A stretch of DNA of 30,623 nucleotides from an uncultured Prevotellaceae bacterium (GTDB lineage Bacteria > Bacteroidota > Bacteroidia > Bacteroidales > Bacteroidaceae): the NCBI GenBank assembly GCA_937893145.1, contig CALBJW010000004.1, positions 1 through 30,623 of the forward strand. The letters run 5' to 3'. Shown one piece after another: positions 24,191-30,623 of this stretch (the first letter of the stretch is position 1; every line of letters starts with the position of its first letter). The notes below the pieces were generated by a model, which was given only the letters and a program-made list of their open reading frames with translations, was not told the DNA's origin and searched no databases. The position numbers and the translations under genes were made by a program.

Positions 24191-24251
24191 CGAAAAAATA
24201 TTGAATCAGTACCTTATACCCTATCTTTTTCTTATTATGTGGTGTTATAAG

Positions 24252-24839
24252 TTAATCCTTCTTAGATTCCAAAAGATACAATATGCTCTCAGGTCCCATG
24301 TTGAAAATCAGGTCGATAATAGATAAATCTGGGAGGAATCCATTCTTTCCCTTGAACACCTGATAATACTCTTTTGGGGCGAAAGAACTATCAGCATTAT
24401 CGATAGGAACAAACTCTGTTGTCCTTCCTATTTCAATCTTTGGAGCATTTATCACCTCAAGACATCTGCTTACCAAAGCCTCATTCAAGTCCATAAGCCA
24501 TTTCCACCTTTTTAAATATATGGGATGGAAGTCGTCCTGCAGGTACTCAAAGAATGGACTGTTGAAGTAACTTGACTCAAGGGCATACCAGTGTTGGCGC
24601 TGCCACTCGGAATGGTCACTCACCAGCACATCCTTCATCAGACATTTTCCACCTACAAATGTGCTTCTATCTACAGGCACAGTCAGCGACAACTTACCAT
24701 TAGGCGAGTCTATCCAACACCTGTTGTGCAACGTCTGCTTACGATAGTTTGCCCATTGTTCAACAAGAATTGGTTCGTCCGAATTCATCATTCGAGCGAA
24801 CCAACTTATAGATGGAAGATAAAAACTTGGTAAAACCAT
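24252..24839 (-). CDS. WbqC family protein
   Basis: The 195-residue protein matches the WbqC-like family: SFYLPSISWFARMM at the N-terminus, WANYRKQTLHNRCWI near 31-45 and LTVPVD near 52-57. Family members occur in O-antigen and other sugar gene clusters and their biochemical role is not firmly settled; a link to amino-sugar or glycan synthesis is usual. Here it is the last gene of a dapB-lepB-wbqC operon, starting 7 bases after the lepB stop codon. That is an arrangement I recall as common in Bacteroidales. The length is slightly below typical (200-240). Confidence 0.8.
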   Translation of the reverse strand: MVLPSFYLPSISWFARMMNSDEPILVEQWANYRKQTLHNRCWIDSPNGKLSLTVPVDRSTFVGGKCLMKDVLVSDHSEWQRQHWYALESSYFNSPFFEYLQDDFHPIYLKRWKWLMDLNEALVSRCLEVINAPKIEIGRTTEFVPIDNADSSFAPKEYYQVFKGKNGFLPDLSIIDLIFNMGPESILYLLESKKD

Positions 24840-24846
24840 GTTTTAA

Positions 24847-26409
24847 TTATTTGATGTCATCTACCCACTTGAATATTCTGTTCCAACGAACCTTGCTGCT
24901 TGGATTAGCATCCGGACTCATACTGAGCCAAATGAAGAGAGGTTTTCCTACCACATGGTCCTCAGGAACGAAGCCCCAATAGCGAGAATCGGCTGAGTTG
25001 TGACGGTTGTCACCCATCATCCAGTAGTAGTCCATCTTGAAGGTGTACTTATGTGCCTCCTTACCGTTGATGTAAATCTTACCATTCTTCACTTCAAGGT
25101 CATTGCCTTCGTATGTTCTGATAGGACGCTCGTAGATAGCTATGTTGTCGAGTGTGAGGTCGATACTCTGTCCCTTTGCTGGAATCCAGATAGGACCATA
25201 GTTGTCACGAGTCCATCCATAGTCGTGGTTGATAGGATAAACAGTACCCGACACATAGTGATAATAAGGAATAGAATCGAGAATGAAGTCATTGTCCTTC
25301 ACCTCCTCAATCTTTTCCACCAACTCCTTGTGAGCAAGAAGTCCTTCGTATGCTGCCTTAGTGAGAGGCATATAACCAGTCTTGCCCAAATTCATTCTGC
25401 CCTGATTAGCATTTGAGTAGTTCCACTCTGTTCGCTGTTCATCGCTGACACCAAGTTCATTGAAGAGGTCATCATATCTTGTGTCGGTGATGTCGTCCTT
25501 GAAATAAACATAGTAAGAGAACTGGGCATTCTCAGGAGTCTTCTCTGCCTTGCCATCAACATAGATAATCTTATCCTTAATCTGAAGTGTCTGACCAGGA
25601 AGACCAACGCAACGCTTCACATAGTTCTCTCTGCGGTCGGCAGGACGTGAGACAATCTCACCATAGTGGAACTTATTTGCCTGAGCTATCGCCTTACCCT
25701 CAGCATAAAGAGTCTCGTACATGTCACGCTGCTGCTGAACCGAGAGTTCACGCATGTCAACGAGTTCAACACCCTTTTCTATTCTGTCATTCACAGCCAG
25801 TTCGACACAGAAATCATAGAATGTCTTTGCAACATTCACACTACAAGTATCACCTGCAGGGAAGTTGAACACAACGATGTCTCCGAGTTCCACCTTACCG
25901 AGTCCCTTCACACGACGATAATCCCACTGTGGCCACTCTACATAACTCTTGCATCCGAAAATTGGCATAGTATGCTGAGTGAGAGGCATAGTGAGTGGAG
26001 TCTGTGGAATGCGAGGACCATAACTCAACTTGCTCACAAGCAGATAGTCGCCTGTCATGAGACTCTTCTCAAGCGAACTTGAAGGAATCTTATAGTTCTG
26101 GAAGAAGAACTGATTAACGAAATAGACTGCCACGAGAGCAAACACGATAGCATCCACCCACGACATAATGCCATGAGCCAAACCATCAAGGTTCTTCCAC
26201 CATGTCCAAGGTATCTTCTTTGTGATATAAGCATCAAAGATGAATGGCACAACTACAAGTCCCATCCAACTGCCAACCCAGTAGAGGAAAGCAAGATACA
26301 AGGCTGTTACCACGCCAAACTTAACCCATTTCACCCAAGCAGCTTCTGGTTTCTCGCCCTGTCCCTTCTGCGCCTTTGTCTTCTTAAATTCCGAATAATT
26401 GAATCCCAT
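24847..26409 (-). CDS. lepB: signal peptidase I
   Basis: Signal peptidase I removes signal peptides from exported proteins at the outer face of the inner membrane. This 520-residue copy has two to three N-terminal membrane segments (~30-105), then the catalytic IPSSSLEKSL with Ser112, and box D RRENYVKRCVGLPG with the general base Lys265. Box E, MGDNRHNSADSRYWG, is at 465-479. Between the lysine box and box E lies an insertion of about 200 residues, much of it (~290-440) without recognisable motifs; large insertions here are usual in Bacteroidota enzymes. It is the middle gene of the dapB-lepB-wbqC operon, 13 bases after dapB. Confidence 0.95.
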   Translation of the reverse strand: MGFNYSEFKKTKAQKGQGEKPEAAWVKWVKFGVVTALYLAFLYWVGSWMGLVVVPFIFDAYITKKIPWTWWKNLDGLAHGIMSWVDAIVFALVAVYFVNQFFFQNYKIPSSSLEKSLMTGDYLLVSKLSYGPRIPQTPLTMPLTQHTMPIFGCKSYVEWPQWDYRRVKGLGKVELGDIVVFNFPAGDTCSVNVAKTFYDFCVELAVNDRIEKGVELVDMRELSVQQQRDMYETLYAEGKAIAQANKFHYGEIVSRPADRRENYVKRCVGLPGQTLQIKDKIIYVDGKAEKTPENAQFSYYVYFKDDITDTRYDDLFNELGVSDEQRTEWNYSNANQGRMNLGKTGYMPLTKAAYEGLLAHKELVEKIEEVKDNDFILDSIPYYHYVSGTVYPINHDYGWTRDNYGPIWIPAKGQSIDLTLDNIAIYERPIRTYEGNDLEVKNGKIYINGKEAHKYTFKMDYYWMMGDNRHNSADSRYWGFVPEDHVVGKPLFIWLSMSPDANPSSKVRWNRIFKWVDDIK

Positions 26410-26422
26410 ATATAATTATTCC

Positions 26423-27139
26423 TTAAAACTTAAACATATCATCGATAGTCAAGAGACCATCATTCTTGCCTGTGAACTCAGCAGCAAGCACAGCACCGAG
26501 AGCAAAACCCTGACGGCTGTGAGCATCGTGAGTGATAGTGATGATGTCCTCTGGCGAATCATAACTGATAGTATGGATGCCTGGCACCTCCTTACGACGG
26601 ATGTCATCGATGCGGAGCACACCTTCAGCTGTCTCATGAAGACCCCAACGGTTCTTGCGGTCGAGGTTCTCGATGATGCCTTCAGCAAGAGTGATAGCAG
26701 TACCAGAAGGAGCATCGAGCTTATGAACGTGGTGAGTCTCCACCATGTTCACATCATACTGCTCAAACTGGTTCATTATCTTTGCAAGATACTTGTTCAC
26801 AGCCGAGAAGATAGCCACACCAACACTGAAGTTACTTGCCCAGAAGAGAGTCTTACCATCTTCTGTACATGCCTTGCGAACCTCGTCGCCATGTTCCTTC
26901 ATCCAACCTGTAGAACCACTGACCACCTTAACACCAGCCTTCCAAGCCTTCAAGTAGTTGTCGTATGCTGTCCATGGAGTAGTGAACTCGATAGCCACAT
27001 CTGCACTTGCAAATGCTTCGCTCTCGAACTCTTCCTGATTGTCAATGTCGATGATGCTCACGATCTCATGACCGCGGCTGAGGGCAATCTGTTCAATCAT
27101 CTTACCCATCTTTCCGTATCCAATTAGTGCAATCTTCAT
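26423..27139 (-). CDS. dapB: 4-hydroxy-tetrahydrodipicolinate reductase
   Basis: DapB reduces 4-hydroxy-tetrahydrodipicolinate to tetrahydrodipicolinate with NAD(P)H in the lysine/diaminopimelate pathway. The 238-residue sequence has the dinucleotide loop GYGKMGKMI (residues 7-15), SGSTGW near 74-79, and the catalytic ETHHVHKLDAPSGTA at 134-148 with the active-site histidine pair and Lys140. The product feeds the Ddh encoded at 10670-11569. It is the first gene of the dapB-lepB-wbqC operon with a TAACTTTG box at 27185-27192, 46 bases upstream. Confidence 0.95.
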   Translation of the reverse strand: MKIALIGYGKMGKMIEQIALSRGHEIVSIIDIDNQEEFESEAFASADVAIEFTTPWTAYDNYLKAWKAGVKVVSGSTGWMKEHGDEVRKACTEDGKTLFWASNFSVGVAIFSAVNKYLAKIMNQFEQYDVNMVETHHVHKLDAPSGTAITLAEGIIENLDRKNRWGLHETAEGVLRIDDIRRKEVPGIHTISYDSPEDIITITHDAHSRQGFALGAVLAAEFTGKNDGLLTIDDMFKF

Positions 27140-27184
27140 ATCTTAATAGTTTAATTTTTTGACACCATTTATATAAAATCGCTG

Positions 27185-27192
27185 CAAAGTTA
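27185..27192 (-). promoter_or_regulatory. promoter -7 box of dapB-lepB-wbqC
   Basis: TAACTTTG on the minus strand followed by CAGCG fits TAnnTTTG. Its upstream half overlaps the promoter of the divergent DUF2851 gene. Confidence 0.6.
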
Positions 27193-27213
27193 AGCATTTT
27201 GAAATAAAAACTT

Positions 27214-27221
27214 TACCTTTG
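27214..27221 (+). promoter_or_regulatory. promoter -7 box of the DUF2851 gene
   Basis: TACCTTTG followed by C on the plus strand, 24 bases upstream of the ATG at 27245, fits TAnnTTTG. The -7 boxes of the two divergent promoters are only 21 bases apart, so each occupies the -33 zone of the other. Confidence 0.6.
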
Positions 27222-27244
27222 CACTTATAAATATCCTTAAAGTT

Positions 27245-28549
27245 ATGGAACATTTGTTACATTATGCTTGGAAACACAAGATTTTTCCACTTCAAGAACT
27301 CACTACGACCGATGGCAGACACCTTGAGGTCATCAATCCCGGACTGTTGAACAGCGATGCTGGTCCCGATTTCCGTGGTGCTGTGATTAAGCTCGACGGA
27401 GTGCAGTGGGTGGGCAATGTGGAGATGCACTTGCGTACATCCGACTGGTTTCGTCATGGTCATCAGAATGATGCTTCATACGATAACATCATTCTTCATG
27501 TGGCATGCGAGGTGGATTCTGAACTCCACTATCCAGACGGGAGCATAATGCCACAACTGCAATTTGCCATCCCTGATGTCGTTAAGGACAACTACGACCA
27601 GTTGCTGCGTTCCGACCACTCGCCTCGTTGTGCCAATGTGGTGTGTCACATACCAAAGATTACTATACACAGTTGGATGTCTGCCCTTCAGGTTGAGCGA
27701 CTTGAGATGCGAACAGAACAGATTCTTCAGCGTCGCGAACAGTTGAACAAGAACTGGGAGGACACCTTCTTCGTAACCATAGCCCGCAGTTTCGGTTTTG
27801 GGAAGAATGGTGATGCCTTCGAACTCTGGGCACACTCCATACCTATGTCAGCCGTAGGCAAGCACCGCAACAATCTTTTTCAGATTGAAGCCATCTTCTT
27901 TGGGCAAGCTGGTCTGCTGAACGATGAGACCATCAACACACCATACTATACTAAACTTAGCAAGGAGTACAACTACCTCCGACAGAAGTTTTCGCTCACT
28001 GCCATCGACCCAAAGGCATGGAAGTTCCTTCGTCTGCGTCCACAAAACTTCCCACATATCCGCATCGCCCAACTCGCTATGCTGTACTACGAGCAGAAGA
28101 TGAACCTGTCGAAGGTGACAGAAGCACAGACCATTGAGGACATCACACCTCTATTCGACACTCATGTGAGCGAGTTCTGGCAGACTCACTACAGTTTCAC
28201 TTCCGAAGAATCGCAAAAGGGCGAGAAACATCTGTCCAGTTCATCACTCCAACTCCTCATAATAAACAGCGTTGCCCCTATCCTCTTTGCGTATGGCAGA
28301 TACAAAAATGATGACTCTCTCTGCGAAAGAGCCATCAGATTATGGGAAAATATCAAACCGGAAAACAACCGTATCATTCGTGATTGGTCTGCAGCAGGCA
28401 TCACACCCGAACATGCTGCCGACTCACAGGCACTCATCCACCTGACACGCAAGTACTGCGAACGCCACGACTGTCTTCGTTGTCGCTTTGGAAATGAATT
28501 TATCAGACGTAATCCTGGTTTCCTAAAGGAGGAACCATGCACGGAATGA
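27245..28549 (+). CDS. DUF2851 family protein
   Basis: The 434-residue protein matches the DUF2851 family of Bacteroidota: EHLLHYAWKHKIFP at the N-terminus, the NPGLLNSDAGPDFRGAVI segment (~32-49), GNVEMHLRTSDWFRHGH, and a C-terminal Cys cluster (CERHDCLRCRFG, three Cys within ~9 residues) that might bind metal. The function is unknown. It has no signal peptide or membrane segment, so it is likely cytoplasmic. It is divergent from dapB and convergent with the dockerin-like gene, whose stop codon is only 6 bases away. Confidence 0.85.
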   Translation: MEHLLHYAWKHKIFPLQELTTTDGRHLEVINPGLLNSDAGPDFRGAVIKLDGVQWVGNVEMHLRTSDWFRHGHQNDASYDNIILHVACEVDSELHYPDGSIMPQLQFAIPDVVKDNYDQLLRSDHSPRCANVVCHIPKITIHSWMSALQVERLEMRTEQILQRREQLNKNWEDTFFVTIARSFGFGKNGDAFELWAHSIPMSAVGKHRNNLFQIEAIFFGQAGLLNDETINTPYYTKLSKEYNYLRQKFSLTAIDPKAWKFLRLRPQNFPHIRIAQLAMLYYEQKMNLSKVTEAQTIEDITPLFDTHVSEFWQTHYSFTSEESQKGEKHLSSSSLQLLIINSVAPILFAYGRYKNDDSLCERAIRLWENIKPENNRIIRDWSAAGITPEHAADSQALIHLTRKYCERHDCLRCRFGNEFIRRNPGFLKEEPCTE

Positions 28550-28555
28550 TTCCAC

Positions 28556-29260
28556 TTACTTATTATTAGGAATACTCTTACTCCACGAACCACTGAGGAT
28601 GATATTCACGAGACGAACAATGTCACTCGACTTCACCGAACCATCATCATCCACATCAGCAGCATCCAGTACCAGTCCCTCTGTATTCTTCTGGAGGATA
28701 AAACGAATTGCGCCCTCCACATCTGCATTATCAACATCGCCATCCCTATCCACATCTTCTGAAGGGATAGCCATGAATGCAGGACCATTCAACAGCACCT
28801 TCTGGGTACTTCCCACCTCTGTTTTCAGTCCAGCCTCGCACGCAACAATCTTATTTGTCTGCACAGTTGGACGCACCAGATAATAGTGGTTTGGCTGAAA
28901 ATCCTCAGTATCCTCCATCTCTCTTGTCTCAAACTGGAAATAATAATAGTTATACACTGTGCCAGCAGGAACTTGTCTGAGACGTGTCACTTCATAACGC
29001 TTCGCATCAGCACCGAAGAAATATCCATCCACCACACATGGAACAACAACAAGTGTCATCTCACCAACATTAGCAGTACGAGTCATTTCCACACGGTCAT
29101 AGAGTCCCGTTTTATCTAATACTGATGTGGTCGATTTGGAAACAGAAAGAACTTTGGCAGCAACTGGATCAATTGGTGCGATTGGATCTGTATCCTTAAC
29201 CTGTGAAAATGCACTTGATGAGAGTGCAAGCAAGAGTAATGTAAATATATAGTGTCTCAT
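28556..29260 (-). CDS. secreted protein with C-terminal dockerin-like repeats
   Basis: The 234-residue protein has a signal peptide (to about residue 19, SSAFS before QVKDTD). A ~145-residue beta-rich region without a recognised family follows, then a pair of dockerin-type calcium loops. Loop 1 is DVDRDGDVDNADVEGAIRFI (169-188) and loop 2 is DVDDDGSVKSSDIVRLVNII (202-221); both keep the Asp/Asn ligands and the following helix. Such repeats bind cohesins in cellulosomes, but in Prevotella and Bacteroides relatives they often end secreted proteins without any known cohesin. The gene starts 3 bases after the stop of a secreted hydrolase, so the two form an operon. The N-terminal part may be the functional region. 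Confidence 0.75.
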   Translation of the reverse strand: MRHYIFTLLLLALSSSAFSQVKDTDPIAPIDPVAAKVLSVSKSTTSVLDKTGLYDRVEMTRTANVGEMTLVVVPCVVDGYFFGADAKRYEVTRLRQVPAGTVYNYYYFQFETREMEDTEDFQPNHYYLVRPTVQTNKIVACEAGLKTEVGSTQKVLLNGPAFMAIPSEDVDRDGDVDNADVEGAIRFILQKNTEGLVLDAADVDDDGSVKSSDIVRLVNIILSGSWSKSIPNNK

Positions 29261-29263
29261 GAT

Positions 29264-30466
29264 TTAACGCATTGATTCAGAAAAGTAAGCAATATAGAAA
29301 ACTGTACCAAAGCCCATGTGAGTGAGGTCTGGTTTTTTAACTGTCAAAGCCAAGTCTCTCCAAGACCAGTCTTTGATGAGGTCCTTGTAATCATCTGTAG
29401 CACTAATCATCTCAATGTCTTTGCATCCGAGACTCTTAAACAACTTAACTGCCTCTACGCTCTGGTTGTAAGGTACCACTTCGTCTTTCTCGTAATGGAA
29501 GAATGTGATAGGATGCTGTGGAACCCAACTACCATCGAGCAAGTCATTCTTCTTGATTACCTTATATATCTGCCTGTATGCAGGACTTGACTTGTCCTTG
29601 AATACTGGCGACATAATATCGTAGAAGTTGCACTTTCCACCATATTTATTAATTATCATGCTATTGATATCTGCAACTACCGTATTCTTCTTTTGCAGTC
29701 TTTCAAACACATCCATCTGCTTGAAGGATTCGGTGAAGAGATCGTACATATCCAGACCGCGAAGACCTGTAGAGCCGTAGGTGTAGAACAGGCCCATCAT
29801 CATGTAAGGCAGAAGGGCTGGGTAGTTCATGGAAGCCTGGCTTTCATATTCATCAAACACTTCCGACATCTGCATTGCACCTGCACCCACAAAACTCTTG
29901 CGGAGTCTTACGGTTTTCTTAACTTCATCTGATGCCTCATTCTCAAGGAACTTCTGAACTGCGAGGGTTACACCTCCACCCTGAGAGTAGCCGATATTGT
30001 CTGTGTAGTAGTTGGCATCAAACTTGATGCCCCTTTTCTGTGCTTCTGCAAAGGCTGCCATAAGACCATCTACCACATTTCGTGCTGTGAGGGTGTGGCA
30101 CATATAAGGGTGAGTGACGTTGACACTCTGTCCGTAACCCAGATAGTCAGGACTTACAGTCATGGCATTCTCACCTGTCATCATACGAATCTGGTCGATT
30201 TGAGGCTCTTTACCTGTAGGAACAATCTCGTCGAGTGTTGTTGTCGGGTGGTTGTTAAGCACTACAAATTTTACTGTAGCATAGGAGGTGTTAAATAGTC
30301 CTCCCTTTGGGAAACTTACCATTTCCGACAATAAGATAGGATTGTTGTTGGCATCAACGCTGTAATACTTCAACCTAACATCCTCATTGTTGGTTGAAAG
30401 GAAACTCGTTGCAAACGAACTGACCGCTACCATACATAGCACTACGGTCAAAAGTAGCTTTTGCAT
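29264..30466 (-). CDS. secreted alpha/beta hydrolase (lipase/esterase-like)
   Basis: The 400-residue protein has a signal peptide (residues 1-19, SSFAT). The alpha/beta hydrolase hallmarks are the SPDYLGYG strand-loop (~105-112), the nucleophile elbow IGYSQGGG with Ser161, an acid-residue segment HYEKDEVVPY near 325-334 and a C-terminal DLTHMGFG with the probable catalytic histidine. The pattern resembles secreted lipases of fungal LIP type and related bacterial esterases. Substrate is unknown; a fatty-acid or acetyl ester is plausible. It is co-transcribed with the dockerin-like protein downstream (3-base gap) and lies after the tRNA-Trp terminator. No clear TAnnTTTG box was seen; a TACTTTTT sequence about 10 bases before the ATG is weak. 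Confidence 0.82.
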   Translation of the reverse strand: MQKLLLTVVLCMVAVSSFATSFLSTNNEDVRLKYYSVDANNNPILLSEMVSFPKGGLFNTSYATVKFVVLNNHPTTTLDEIVPTGKEPQIDQIRMMTGENAMTVSPDYLGYGQSVNVTHPYMCHTLTARNVVDGLMAAFAEAQKRGIKFDANYYTDNIGYSQGGGVTLAVQKFLENEASDEVKKTVRLRKSFVGAGAMQMSEVFDEYESQASMNYPALLPYMMMGLFYTYGSTGLRGLDMYDLFTESFKQMDVFERLQKKNTVVADINSMIINKYGGKCNFYDIMSPVFKDKSSPAYRQIYKVIKKNDLLDGSWVPQHPITFFHYEKDEVVPYNQSVEAVKLFKSLGCKDIEMISATDDYKDLIKDWSWRDLALTVKKPDLTHMGFGTVFYIAYFSESMR

Positions 30467-30516
30467 ATTAGATTATAAAAAGTATTTAATTGTTAATTAG
30501 GAAATACAAAAGAAAA

Positions 30517-30555
30517 AGGATGTACAAACACTTTCTTCTACTGTTTATACATCCT
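30517..30555 (-). terminator. terminator of the tRNA-Trp transcript
   Basis: A 14-position stem with one C-A mismatch (AGGATGTACAAACA at 30517-30530 with TGTTTATACATCCT at 30542-30555) and an 11-base loop is followed on the minus strand by TTTTTCTTTTG. It begins 14 bases after the tRNA 3' end. Confidence 0.8.
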
Positions 30556-30569
30556 AATCAACTATTCTG

Positions 30570-30623
30570 CACGGGGTGAGAGACTCGAACTCCCGACCCT
30601 CGGTTTTGGAGACCGATATTCTA
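30570..30623 (-). tRNA. tRNA-Trp (CCA anticodon), 5' part cut off by the window edge
   Basis: On the minus strand the anticodon arm TCGGT-CTCCAAA-ACCGA gives anticodon CCA (30609-30607). The T arm is GGGAG-TTCGAGT-CTCTC, and the acceptor 3' strand ACCCCGT ends in discriminator G, as is normal for tRNA-Trp. No CCA is encoded. About 54 of the expected ~73 bases are present; the acceptor 5' strand and most of the D arm lie beyond the window. Confidence 0.92.

Noticed and set aside
24209..24216. GTACCTTA on the plus strand as a promoter box for plus-strand transcription
   Set aside because: It lacks TTTG and no plus-strand gene follows; it is better seen as the second arm of the inverted repeat.
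26399..27127. 242-codon plus-strand frame opposite dapB
   Set aside because: It mirrors dapB exactly and has no family resemblance or start signals of its own.
1..30623. CRISPR arrays, insertion sequences, phage genes, toxin-antitoxin or other defence systems
   Set aside because: No regularly spaced repeats, transposase or integrase motifs, terminal inverted repeats or recognisable defence proteins were found on either strand.

Overview
The window looks like chromosomal DNA of a Bacteroidota bacterium, order Bacteroidales, most likely Prevotellaceae. Evidence: promoters of the Bacteroidota type (TAnnTTTG, twice with TTTG 19 bases upstream), a fused SecDF, a hybrid sensor/regulator with an AraC output domain, PCMD-type and calycin-like surface proteins with short C-terminal sorting-type tails, DUF2851, WbqC, and a two-gene acyltransferase pair resembling the glycine-lipid genes of Bacteroides. 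I see no insertion sequence, phage gene, rRNA or CRISPR array. Coding density is high and no gene-free stretch exceeds 300 bases.

Layout. 1-3110: two secreted surface proteins on the minus strand (a PCMD-like protein, and a calycin-like protein made of two nearly identical 131-residue units). 3223-5224: a minus-strand pair, a P-loop nucleoside kinase and a biotin protein ligase, whose genes overlap. 5298-10520: plus strand, a Na/phosphate symporter with its own terminator, then a small four-helix membrane protein, a large TPR/HisKA/receiver/AraC protein lacking any ATPase domain, and a stand-alone AraC DNA-binding protein. 10606-12656: a minus-strand peptidoglycan pair, mltG then ddh, sharing a bidirectional terminator with the AraC gene. 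12783-15972: secDF. 16014-18019: rhomboid protease and a membrane-anchored endonuclease/exonuclease/phosphatase-fold protein, translationally coupled. 18103-18513: HU gene with a clear promoter and terminator. 18536-22014: minus-strand operon glsA-like, glsB-like and succinate CoA-transferase. 22016-24190: PCMD lipoprotein plus outer-membrane beta-barrel protein. 24252-27192: dapB-lepB-wbqC operon. 27214-28549: DUF2851 gene. 28556-30466: secreted alpha/beta hydrolase and a dockerin-like protein. 30517-30623: a tRNA-Trp cut by the window edge, with its terminator.

Most of the content concerns the cell envelope: lysine/DAP and peptidoglycan (DapB, Ddh, MltG), protein export (SecDF, signal peptidase I), membrane lipids (GlsA/GlsB-like) and surface proteins. 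The feature I consider most worth following is the 804-residue regulator at 7613-10027. It keeps the phospho-accepting histidine and a complete receiver, but has Arg in place of the acidic residue next to the histidine and no HATPase_c domain. It therefore looks like a TPR-controlled, kinase-dead hybrid that must get phosphate from elsewhere or work without it.
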